A stretch of 64,000 nucleotides of DNA. It comes from Leuconostoc pseudomesenteroides KCTC 3652 (GTDB lineage: Bacteria; Bacillota; Bacilli; Lactobacillales; Lactobacillaceae). The position numbers and the translations under genes were made by a program. The stretch covers positions 186,001 through 250,000 of the forward strand of contig NZ_BMBP01000002.1 in the NCBI RefSeq assembly GCF_014634745.1. The letters run 5' to 3'. Within the stretch, counting starts at the first letter, position 1, and each line of letters starts with the position of its first letter. The notes below the pieces were generated by a model that had not been told where the DNA came from, ran no database searches, and was given only the letters and a program-made list of their open reading frames with translations. This document shows positions 32,207 to 37,757 of the stretch, in pieces.

Positions 32207-32725
32207 CTATTCTTCGTGCTTAGCACCAATTTGATAAATAGCCTGCTCAATATTCAAATCACTTTTCATTTGCGCAACAATATCAGCCCTCTGCGCCGAA
32301 CTCTTGTTGATTGCGTTAACTGACATTAAAATAATAGTATCAAATGCGCTGTGAAAGCGTGAGGCCACGCTACCATCAATGTTATACTTGCCTGTTTGAG
32401 CTGCTTTCGCAATTGTAACGATACCATTTTTCCCATACAATGCATCTCGCAATGATTGAGCATCAGCCTCACTTAAATTACTACGATTGTTTTTTATGAT
32501 TTTGTCAGCATCTTTTTCAATGGCCGACATCGTTGCTTGCTTTTTATAATTAAATTTGTTCAAATCACTAATTAGCGCTTTTATGTCGGAACGTGACGTT
32601 TTCAAATGCTGATAGTCATCTTTTGGCATTGAAACACCAGCATATTTGGGCTGTTGACTGAACGTAATAAAGGCAACAAGTAATGCAACAACAATTGCTG
32701 CTAGTGCAATAAAGGCTTTTCTCAT
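32207..32725 (-). CDS. Membrane-anchored hypothetical protein, 172 aa
   Basis: One N-terminal hydrophobic helix (residues 4-24, after MRK), then a mostly helical, Lys/Asp/Ser-rich domain that should face outside the cell. No lipobox cysteine is present, so the helix is an uncleaved anchor or a signal peptide. It contains no motif I recognise. It is the last host gene before the tRNA and prophage. Confidence 0.65.
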   Translation of the reverse strand: MRKAFIALAAIVVALLVAFITFSQQPKYAGVSMPKDDYQHLKTSRSDIKALISDLNKFNYKKQATMSAIEKDADKIIKNNRSNLSEADAQSLRDALYGKNGIVTIAKAAQTGKYNIDGSVASRFHSAFDTIILMSVNAINKSSAQRADIVAQMKSDLNIEQAIYQIGAKHEE

Positions 32726-32823
32726 AAATATTCTCCAAGTTTATCTAACTCTAGTATAAATCAAATAACGAATTAAAAAAACTCTTTCATGAATCGTTCT
32801 AAAATGGTATCATAGTAAAGTAC

Positions 32824-32897
32824 GCGTTGGTAGCTCAGCTGGATAGAGCAGCCGGTTTCTACCCGGCAGGTCGAGGGTTCGACTCCCCCTCAACGCA
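32824..32897 (+). tRNA. tRNA-Arg (anticodon UCU)
   Basis: Complete cloverleaf: acceptor GCGTTGG/TCAACGC, D-arm GCTC/GAGC, anticodon stem GCCGG/CCGGC with loop TTTCTAC, T-arm GAGGG-TTCGACT-CCCCC and discriminator A. No CCA is encoded. The T-stem has an A-C mismatch at pair 50-64. The prophage begins at its 3' end, so this gene is the probable integration site. Confidence 0.93.
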
Positions 32898-33054
32898 TTT
32901 TGACTGTTATCTTACAAATGTTGAGATAACAGTTTTTGTTTGCTTAAATGTTGATTTATCAATGTTTGAACAGAATTGTGTAGTTCGCTTAAAATCATTT
33001 AAAGTTATATAAATTCGTATTTTTTTGCTACAATTTGCTACAAATTTGCTACAA
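32870..33054 (+). other. Probable prophage attachment site region (attL) with integrase arm-type repeats
   Basis: The chromosome changes from host to phage genes here. The core is expected in the 3' half of the tRNA. Downstream, three direct repeats of TTTGCTACAA lie at 33024-33033, 33034-33043 and 33045-33054, one helical turn apart, as expected for arm sites of a tyrosine integrase. The other junction and the integrase gene are outside the window, so the exact core cannot be read. Confidence 0.6.
32903..32938 (+). terminator. tRNA-Arg terminator
   Basis: Ten-bp perfect stem ACTGTTATCT/AGATAACAGT, 11-nt loop and TTTTGTTT tail, six bases after the tRNA. Confidence 0.85.
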
Positions 33055-33092
33055 ATAAAAAACGCCGACCAGATTAATTTCTAGTCGGCGTT
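33055..33092. terminator. Terminator of the YolD-like gene
   Basis: Nine-bp GC-rich stem AACGCCGAC/GTCGGCGTT with a 14-nt loop and a T6 tail on the minus strand. It overlaps the last codons of the gene and should work in both directions. Confidence 0.85.
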
Positions 33093-33479
33093 TTCAATTC
33101 TGATCGCTCTTATGTCTTCTAATAAATGACTGCTAATCTTCCCATCTGAATTTTCAATACTCAAACTTCTATCGTTAAGGTTGGCTACCAAACCTACTAT
33201 GTTCTTCGGTGTATCGTGTTCATATGTTGTTGTATTCAATTGTATCACCACGAAACGCCAATTAGCCATAGCATGCATAGCCTCTCTAACAATATCGTTG
33301 GTTGCCATTTGTTTCATGGGCGTTTCATCAAAGTTGTTATCAGCGTTGAAATGCTTTAAGGCACTTGTGTGGTCTGATAAAAAATACCCTTGCCACTTCT
33401 TGATACCTCTTTCTCTATAATCATGCTGAAAGTAGTTAGTTACCAGTGCGCTAAAATCATCATAGTCTTTGTGTTCCAT
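33081..33479 (-). CDS. YolD-like family protein, SOS-controlled
   Basis: Phage-borne protein of 132 aa. The segment YRERGIKKWQGYFLSDHTSA (residues 21-40) matches the RG-x-x-KW core of YolD-like proteins, and a C-terminal beta-rich part ends the chain. YolD proteins often pair with Y-family DNA polymerases (UvrX/UmuC) in Firmicutes SOS operons; no polymerase gene lies next to this copy. The promoter carries a perfect LexA box, in line with that role. The start ATG at 33479 has GAGGTGA upstream. It sits between the small-RNA array and attL, in the lysogenic-conversion zone. Family assignment is by motif only. Confidence 0.7.
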   Translation of the reverse strand: MEHKDYDDFSALVTNYFQHDYRERGIKKWQGYFLSDHTSALKHFNADNNFDETPMKQMATNDIVREAMHAMANWRFVVIQLNTTTYEHDTPKNIVGLVANLNDRSLSIENSDGKISSHLLEDIRAIRIENAD

Positions 33480-33496
33480 AAAGTCACCTCTATGAC

Positions 33497-33525
33497 ATTA
33501 TACGAACACTTGTTCGATATTGCAA
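33497..33525 (-). promoter_or_regulatory. YolD gene promoter
   Basis: TTGCAA (33520-33525), 17 bp, TATAAT (33497-33502) on the minus strand. The -35 sits in the T-tail of the last small-RNA terminator, just as in the array, so this is the ninth promoter of the series. Confidence 0.85.
33503..33516. promoter_or_regulatory. LexA (SOS) box
   Basis: CGAACAAGTGTTCG (minus strand) fits the Gram-positive consensus CGAACRNRYGTTYG with a perfect GAAC-N4-GTTC core. It fills most of the spacer between -35 and -10 of the YolD promoter, so LexA would block polymerase. Confidence 0.8.
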
Positions 33526-33595
33526 ATAAAAAAATCAGCCAGTTTTTACACTGACTGAACGCGTTTTGGGATGTAATCTTATAGGGAAGATTACG
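33525..33595 (-). ncRNA. Array small RNA H (last unit, about 70 nt)
   Basis: Promoter TTGCTA (33625-33630), 17 bp, TACAAT (33602-33607). The RNA has a 5' hairpin of 8 perfect bp (GTAATCTT/AAGATTAC, arms 33573-33580 and 33587-33594) with the C-rich loop CCCTAT. A 9-bp terminator stem follows (33535-33543 with 33550-33558) and a T7 tail that leads into the YolD promoter. It lacks the CCCAACAA end pairing. Confidence 0.8.
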
Positions 33596-33632
33596 AATAC
33601 AATTGTAAACCACTTACTAATTTATAGCAAAT

Positions 33633-33705
33633 AAAAAAAGAAACACATCAGATGTGCTCCTTAAACATAAAAGAAATGTAGCGAGAGTTATGGATGCAAG
33701 CTACG
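33633..33705 (-). ncRNA. Array small RNA G (about 72 nt)
   Basis: Promoter TTGCTA (33735-33740), 17 bp, TACAAT (33712-33717), almost the same as that of RNA H. A 5' stem GTAGC/GCTAC encloses the start of the RNA, and a short terminator hairpin CACATC-T-GATGTG (33644-33656) is followed by a long T-run. AAGGAG at 33657-33662 precedes an 8-codon frame in the terminator (see findings). Confidence 0.78.
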
Positions 33706-33741
33706 AGATATATTGTATATCACTTACTTTAAAATAGCAAA

Positions 33742-33811
33742 TAAAAACCCAACAAGTTGAAAACAATTTCAGAATGGACGCCTCCATTATTAAAAAGTGA
33801 TTGTTGGGCTG
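33742..33811 (-). ncRNA. Array small RNA F (about 70 nt)
   Basis: Promoter TTGCTT (33840-33845), 17 bp, TAACAT (33817-33822). The 5' CCCAACAA (33801-33808) pairs with the 3' TTGTTGGG (33748-33755), and T5-ATTTGC follows. Inside, AATGGA-GGCG-TCCATT forms a perfect 6-bp hairpin (33773-33788). Its 3' third is nearly the same as that of RNA C. Confidence 0.8.
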
Positions 33812-33845
33812 ACTATATGTTATCACTCTTACTTTTTGAAAGCAA

Positions 33846-33928
33846 ATAAAAGCTCAACAACCATGTAATCGTAATTTAGAGAATAATAAAGCGTTAGCTA
33901 ATGTAATATATTTTGGTTGTTGAGCCAA
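33846..33928 (-). ncRNA. Array small RNA E (about 82 nt)
   Basis: Promoter TTGCAT (33956-33961), 16 bp, TATGAT (33934-33939). The ends pair over 12 perfect bp: GCTCAACAACCA (33914-33925) with TGGTTGTTGAGC (33852-33863), a covaried version of the CCCAACAA stem. The ~50-nt loop is AU-rich with ATTCTCT in its centre. Confidence 0.8.
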
Positions 33929-33962
33929 ATATAATCATACTCCTTGAATTTCAAAATGCAAA

Positions 33963-34012
33963 CAAAAAGCAGGTACTACCTGCCGTCTGCTAGTTTATAT
34001 CAAAATATATCG
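33963..34012 (-). ncRNA. Array small RNA D (about 50 nt)
   Basis: Promoter TTGATT (34042-34047), 17 bp, TATTAT (34019-34024). A short unstructured 5' part (GACGATATATTTTGATATAA) is followed by the terminator hairpin GCAGG-TAGTA-CCTGC (33969-33983) and T5-GTTTGC. It is the shortest unit and lacks the end-to-end stem. Confidence 0.75.
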
Positions 34013-34059
34013 TCTCTAATAATACCACTACCGTTTATTAAAATCAAAATTAGTTATTA

Positions 34060-34156
34060 ATAAAACCCAACAAGTTGAAAAACGATCCCATAAGGAAGAG
34101 CTCGCGAGAGCATGAAACCGATTGTTGGGTCTGTAGTCCACTCTTGAAAGAACTAC
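34060..34156 (-). ncRNA. Array small RNA C (about 96 nt)
   Basis: The promoter is an extended -10, TGATAAAAT (34163-34171), without a clear -35. A 5' GTAGT/ACTAC hairpin precedes the core. CCCAACAA (34132-34139) pairs with TTGTTGGG (34066-34073), and within it lie a further helix (CGGTTTCAT with ATGGGATCG, including G-U pairs) and a GCTC-TCGC-GAGC hairpin. A pyrimidine tract CTCTTCCTT is exposed. The transcription start is less certain than in other units. Confidence 0.7.
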
Positions 34157-34173
34157 GACTCTATTTTATCACA

Positions 34174-34260
34174 AATTAAAACCCAACGATCATTGTGCGA
34201 TATCGGTAGACATCTAGGTCTAGTTCCGATAATGATTGCTGGGTAGTGTCAACATAAGAC
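34174..34260 (-). ncRNA. Array small RNA B (about 86 nt)
   Basis: Promoter TTGCAA (34290-34295), 17 bp, TACAAT (34267-34272); the -10 lies within the inverted repeat CTTACAATAAGTAAG. The ends pair over 13 positions with one mismatch and one G-U: CCCAGCAATCATT (34231-34243) with AATGATCGTTGGG (34182-34194). The loop folds into a nested hairpin (ATCGG/CCGAT around TAGAC/GTCTA). Confidence 0.78.
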
Positions 34261-34295
34261 TTACTTATTGTAAGCTATTTAAATTTTAATTGCAA

Positions 34296-34359
34296 ATAAA
34301 AACCCAACAAACATATCAGATTCGAAATTGGAAGTAACTCATCATGATGTTGTTGGGCT
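34296..34359 (-). ncRNA. Array small RNA A (first unit, about 63 nt)
   Basis: Promoter TTGCCC (34388-34393), 17 bp, TACCAT (34365-34370). CCCAACAACAT (34347-34357) pairs with ATGTTTGTTGGG (34303-34314) with one bulged base, then T5-ATTTGC. The loop includes ACTTCC. It begins just after the stop codon of the moron gene at 34427, with no terminator visible between them. Confidence 0.75.
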
Positions 34360-34426
34360 ATTTAATGGTATCACTTGTGCGGGTTTGGGGCAAATAAATG
34401 ATATAGTAAAGAATTATAGAGACAAA

Positions 34427-35008
34427 TTATCCCTTCCAGTGAAATATATAATGAGAAATTAACGACCAAGCTATTGGTACTAAAATTGCAAAAACCGCTA
34501 TCCATCTAGTCGTTGTATCGTAATTCTTTTTGCTTATTTGACTTTGATGTTTTTTTAATTCGTCCGCTATATATTTTTTTAATTTAGCTTCACTTGTGTC
34601 TATTTTTTGCGATACTGTATCGATTTTTGCGTCTACAGTTTCAACTTTGGCAATCGTTGCCTCTTTGGAAGCATCAATTAAATCTTTTAGACTATTCAAA
34701 TCGCGATTTGTTAGGTAATCATTATCTGACATTTCTAATACACCTCCTTCAATTTGTTTACTTGTAAAGGTAGTAATGCTTTTAGAATGATGATTTAAAG
34801 AATCATCAGATGAGTAAATATCGAAAACTTTATTTTTTAATCCATCGTCGGAATTTATGGAAACATAGCCACTATTTAACGTGACAGTTGATATAAAAGC
34901 TGCGGCAATTACCGGTAATATTTTAGATGAATGATGTAATTCATCTTTTGTTCCACTATTAAATTCAAAAAACGGTGTTTTTGACTCAGTGCTATAAACA
35001 ACATCCAT
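34427..35008 (-). CDS. Phage conversion-zone protein with coiled coil and C-terminal membrane anchor; possible second start
   Basis: Long frame of 193 aa. Residues 93-193 form a protein on their own: starting MSDNDYLTNRDLNSLKDL, they contain a coiled coil of heptad type (AKVETVDAKIDTVSQKIDTS) and one C-terminal TM helix (WIAVFAILVPIAWSLISHYI). An excellent ribosome site, AAGGAGG, lies 10 nt before the ATG at 34732, much better than the weak AGG before 35008. So either a 101-aa protein is made alone, or both forms exist. The N-terminal 92 residues have one hydrophobic patch (ILPVIAAAFISTVTLNSGYV). The short form resembles XhlA-like or holin-associated coiled-coil proteins. Function unknown. 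Confidence 0.65.
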   Translation of the reverse strand: MDVVYSTESKTPFFEFNSGTKDELHHSSKILPVIAAAFISTVTLNSGYVSINSDDGLKNKVFDIYSSDDSLNHHSKSITTFTSKQIEGGVLEMSDNDYLTNRDLNSLKDLIDASKEATIAKVETVDAKIDTVSQKIDTSEAKLKKYIADELKKHQSQISKKNYDTTTRWIAVFAILVPIAWSLISHYIFHWKG

Positions 35009-35019
35009 ATTGTAAAAAC

Positions 35020-35421
35020 CTATTGAGCAACATGCACAATGCGGAATGATTGCCTACCCTGCTCGTTACCATCGATTTTGAATACTAATTCATATTCTCC
35101 CTCTTCTCTAAATAGCACATTTCTAAAATTCAAGTTGAAGTTAAATGTCTTCAATGGGTTCATATTTTGAATAGGAGATTTACCATTTATATCGTTTACT
35201 ACATTCTGAGTGCTTTTCTCTAAAATCGTAAACTGCAAATCGTGCTGCTTTTCGAAACTGATGTTTTCAGTCAAAACACCCGCTGCAAAAGATAACGCAC
35301 TAGGCACAACCGGCAAAGCAAAAGCCATCGTAGGATTAATTAATGCATTCATCGCTCCTGATCCTGTAGCTGGGTTTTGTTGACTTTCAAAACCTTCTCC
35401 AAAAACTATTTGTACACTCAT
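35020..35421 (-). CDS. Phage conversion-zone protein, predicted beta-sandwich
   Basis: Soluble 133-aa protein without membrane segment. The C-terminal half (NFNLNFRNVLFREEGEYELV, FKIDGNEQGRQSFRIVHV) has the strand pattern and EGEYE-x-x-x-KIDG motif of small immunoglobulin-like phage and bacterial proteins; it recalls the DUF6941 type, but I cannot confirm that. AAAGGAG precedes the ATG. It has its own TATAAT box and lies after the lysis terminator, so it is independently expressed, and it forms a two-gene cassette with the membrane protein 11 bp downstream. Confidence 0.6.
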   Translation of the reverse strand: MSVQIVFGEGFESQQNPATGSGAMNALINPTMAFALPVVPSALSFAAGVLTENISFEKQHDLQFTILEKSTQNVVNDINGKSPIQNMNPLKTFNFNLNFRNVLFREEGEYELVFKIDGNEQGRQSFRIVHVAQ

Positions 35422-35451
35422 GTTTTTTCTCCTTTGTTTTCATTTTTTATT

Positions 35452-35457
35452 ATATAT
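35452..35457 (-). promoter_or_regulatory. -10 box of the conversion cassette
   Basis: TATAAT on the minus strand inside ATGATATATAATAAAA, about 30 bp before the ATG at 35421. The -35 region is AT-rich and has no clear match. Exact position may be off by a base or two. Confidence 0.45.
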
Positions 35458-35509
35458 CATAATGTTTGTTTTTTACATAATTTTATTACTATGAGTATAT
35501 ATATTGTTA

Positions 35510-35552
35510 ACAAAAAAGCGCCCAACCAGAAATAATCCAGTCGGGCGGCTTT
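35510..35552 (-). terminator. Late-operon terminator after holin
   Basis: On the minus strand CGCCCGACT pairs with GGTTGGGCG (G-U pairs allowed) around an 11-nt loop, followed by CTTTTTTG. It closes the lysis operon and insulates the conversion cassette. Confidence 0.8.
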
Positions 35553-35560
35553 TATTATAT

Positions 35561-36034
35561 TCAATTTTGTAAGGCGTTAACCTTTGCTTGTGCATCAGCT
35601 AATGCCTGTTGTGCTTTGGCTAACTCATCAGCCTTAGCTACTTCACTAGCTCGTTGTGCTGCTGCCTCTTGTGCTTTTGCTTGTTCGGCCGTCATCTGTG
35701 GATACGTCTGATTCAGTTCATTAATCAACGCAGCGTATTCTTTTTCAATAGCGTTTTTGATTAGTGTTTCATCAGTATCTGATAATCCTAACGCTGATAA
35801 CGCTTTTTTGACGATATCAACGGCTCCCAATTTCTTGGCTTCACCCTCTAGGTATTGTGTCACACCTAACTTTTGCATAGCTACGATTGCAGCTTTAGAC
35901 AATGGTGATAAAACGTTAATCAAAGTGGTAGCCTTGCTATTACCAGTAATGACTTTACCAATCCAGCCACCGATGATTGGAATAGCTGCCAAAGCGATTG
36001 CGATAATAACATCTGAAATACTATTTACTTGCAT
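35561..36034 (-). CDS. Phage holin, LL-H family
   Basis: Membrane protein of 157 aa that times lysis. One N-terminal hydrophobic segment (residues 7-29, VIIAIALAAIPIIGGWIGKVI) is followed by a second amphipathic part and a long Ala/Lys/Gln-rich helical tail. This is the layout of LL-H type holins from lactobacillus phages. It is located 10 bp after the endolysin gene. Confidence 0.8.
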   Translation of the reverse strand: MQVNSISDVIIAIALAAIPIIGGWIGKVITGNSKATTLINVLSPLSKAAIVAMQKLGVTQYLEGEAKKLGAVDIVKKALSALGLSDTDETLIKNAIEKEYAALINELNQTYPQMTAEQAKAQEAAAQRASEVAKADELAKAQQALADAQAKVNALQN

Positions 36035-36043
36035 GTGATCTCC

Positions 36044-37135
36044 TTATTTGATTATTGCAAACGACTTCATCATGGAAACTGGCTCACCACCAATTTCAAC
36101 GTTAATCGTTGTCGCTGTCTGTGAAATAACCTTGTACTTACCGTTCAAAGTGAAGTACTCCATACGTCCGTTGTTGCCTTGAATGTATTGATTTTTCAAC
36201 TTATTACCATATCGGTCAGTCAAAGTTAAGGCTGAGATAGGAATATAGTTGTTGTAATCAATCACTGGAATACTCATATCAATGTTGACACCGTACATTT
36301 TGTTATTGTACTTAGTCCAGTAGTCAGCCACGTAGACACCACTAAAGGTTGCATAACGTGTCTTTGCTGGTGTGCTTGGTGTGTTCGTTGACTGTGATGG
36401 CTTTGAAGCCGTTTGTTCGGCTGGCTTATCATTATCCAATGAACCAACCACCATGACATTACCATCAACACCAAAGTGATTATCACCATACTGCCAAATC
36501 TTCACATTGGAATAATTTGGGAAGTATTGCATAGGTGGCGTTGCTTGATGCGCCGTGGTCAAGTACCAGGCTAACCACAATGCATTAGGATAACGTGCAT
36601 TGATACGTGTTAAATCAACGTACGAATTGACGTAGCTTGTATAGCTATAAAACATTGGCTTATAGCCAGCAGCGTAAATCTGATCCATGAACGTCAAAAT
36701 AGCCGTAGTGTTGTTAGCCTTAGTGAGACCAGCGCCTTTTTCATAGTCCAATGCAATGTAGCTACCTTTGGCTAATCCAGCGTTCTGTGCATCTTGTACA
36801 GCTAATTGTGCGTGATAACTCGCTTCACTAACTGAATCACCAAACTCACCCCAGAAATAGCCACCGGTTTGCATACCGACGGCATCAGCGTTATGAATTT
36901 GGGCGTAGGCTTTAGGATTGACATAATGACTACCCTCACCGCCGCCACGTCCGCCCAGCTTAACCATAGTGAAGTTATCACCATAGCTCTTAAACTGGCT
37001 GAAATAGCTTGTGGTTGTGCCCTGATAACTGGCAACGTCAATACCCAATGTATTGGCTGAAACACCTGAAATCGTGGCAACTAAAAAGGCAACCGCTCCA
37101 ACAGAAGCAATCACCCATCGTTTTAATTTATTCAC
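36044..37135 (-). CDS. Endolysin, GH25 muramidase with signal peptide
   Basis: Cell-wall lysozyme of 363 aa. A signal peptide or signal-anchor covers residues 1-28 (WVIASVGAVAFLVATISGVS-A), so export does not depend fully on the holin, as in several Oenococcus and Leuconostoc phages. The GH25 barrel starts LGIDVASYQG (catalytic Asp) and includes ALDYEKG (Glu) and LWLAWYLTT. A Pro/Ser/Thr linker near residues 233-258 leads to a C-terminal binding domain of about 100 aa starting RYATFSGVYVADYW. Confidence 0.9.
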   Translation of the reverse strand: MNKLKRWVIASVGAVAFLVATISGVSANTLGIDVASYQGTTTSYFSQFKSYGDNFTMVKLGGRGGGEGSHYVNPKAYAQIHNADAVGMQTGGYFWGEFGDSVSEASYHAQLAVQDAQNAGLAKGSYIALDYEKGAGLTKANNTTAILTFMDQIYAAGYKPMFYSYTSYVNSYVDLTRINARYPNALWLAWYLTTAHQATPPMQYFPNYSNVKIWQYGDNHFGVDGNVMVVGSLDNDKPAEQTASKPSQSTNTPSTPAKTRYATFSGVYVADYWTKYNNKMYGVNIDMSIPVIDYNNYIPISALTLTDRYGNKLKNQYIQGNNGRMEYFTLNGKYKVISQTATTINVEIGGEPVSMMKSFAIIK

Positions 37136-37147
37136 TTATCTTTCCTC

Positions 37148-37387
37148 CTATGAGTGTGTGTCAGTCCACTTTTCTAGTGCTGACGTTCGTGTGTCAAGGC
37201 TAATCAACTTGCCCTCATGTTGGTCAAGCCGTCCGTCTTGCGCTTTCAAATTACTATTTAGATCTTTAATGGTGTCTTGTAGACTGACAATCTTGTCGCC
37301 GATTGTGTATTTGAACACTAACCCAAATAAACCACCTGCAAACGTTATGACTGTTATCCACCCGACAATATCGTGTGGAAATGCCAT
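37148..37387 (-). CDS. Small membrane protein of the lysis module (XhlA-like)
   Basis: 79-aa protein starting MAFPHDIVGWITVITFAGGL. One TM helix (residues 8-28) precedes a coiled coil (VSLQDTIKDLNSNLKAQDGR). This order fits hemolysin XhlA-type or holin-associated proteins that precede holin and lysin. GGAGGG lies 5 nt before ATG 37387; the upstream frame extension has no SD and overlaps the preceding gene. Confidence 0.65.
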   Translation of the reverse strand: MAFPHDIVGWITVITFAGGLFGLVFKYTIGDKIVSLQDTIKDLNSNLKAQDGRLDQHEGKLISLDTRTSALEKWTDTHS

Positions 37388-37388
37388 A

Positions 37389-37625
37389 TTATCCCTCCGT
37401 TGTTTCTGCTGGAGCTTCTGCGATAAGCGCTTGAATTTTCGTCTTAGCTGCTGCCTTGATGTCATCTTCTGTTGATGTCAAACTAATACCATCTTCTGGC
37501 GTCACCTGCAGATTACCGTTAAGGCTATTTGGGAACGTGCCTGCGTTAAATGAAACTGACGCGTACTTTAATGTCAACTTACCGTCAACGAAACTAAATT
37601 GTAAATCTCCAACTGTCATATTCAT
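37389..37625 (-). CDS. Small phage protein, 78 aa
   Basis: Soluble acidic protein starting MNMTVGDLQFSFVDGKLTLKYASV. It has predicted beta strands followed by a helical Ala-rich tail. GAGGAG precedes its ATG, inside the end of the preceding 42-codon gene. Similar small genes sit between tail fibre and lysis genes in lactobacillus phages; no function is known to me. Confidence 0.55.
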   Translation of the reverse strand: MNMTVGDLQFSFVDGKLTLKYASVSFNAGTFPNSLNGNLQVTPEDGISLTSTEDDIKAAAKTKIQALIAEAPAETTEG

Positions 37626-37627
37626 GA

Positions 37628-37756
37628 TTATTTCTCCTCTTCTTTGGCTTGGTTCTCGTATTGCTCAACAAGTGACTTATACTGCGCATTCTGCAAAGTC
37701 AAGTTAGCGTTCTCTTGCAATAACGTTTGTACAATTGAGTTTAAATCTGGTTTCAT
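37628..37756 (-). CDS. Very small phage protein, 42 aa
   Basis: Frame MKPDLNSIVQTLLQENANLT to QAKEEEK, a single predicted amphipathic or coiled-coil helix. It begins one base after the tail-fibre stop, whose end (GAAGGTAAATAA) offers a weak ribosome site, and leads with GAGGAG into the next gene. Gene order and coupling support it. In many Firmicutes phages an XkdX-like mini-protein occupies this place. Confidence 0.5.
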   Translation of the reverse strand: MKPDLNSIVQTLLQENANLTLQNAQYKSLVEQYENQAKEEEK

Positions 37757-37757
37757 T

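Larger units (their letters stand above)
33525..34393 (-). other. Tandem array of eight small-RNA transcription units
   Basis: About 870 bp without any protein gene, made of eight consecutive units of 72-119 bp, all read leftward. Each has its own sigma-A type promoter and its own intrinsic terminator. At most boundaries the terminator tail reads TTTTTATTTGC and the last bases (TTGCNN) are the -35 of the next promoter. In six of the eight units the spacer to the -10 is 17 bp; one has 16 bp and one uses an extended -10. The transcript bodies differ in sequence, but five of eight close with a 5'-end/3'-end stem containing CCCAACAA/TTGTTGGG or a variant. The units are described one by one below as RNAs A to H. 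Confidence 0.85.

Noticed and set aside
32827-33012. 61-codon frame on the plus strand over the tRNA
   Set aside because: It reads through the tRNA gene and its terminator; the tRNA explains the sequence.
33520-34390. CRISPR-like regular spacing of about 105 bp with repeated GCAAATAAAAA
   Set aside because: The shared part is only about 11-13 bp and is degenerate. It is explained as terminator tail plus -35 box, units are too long and unequal, and no cas gene is present.
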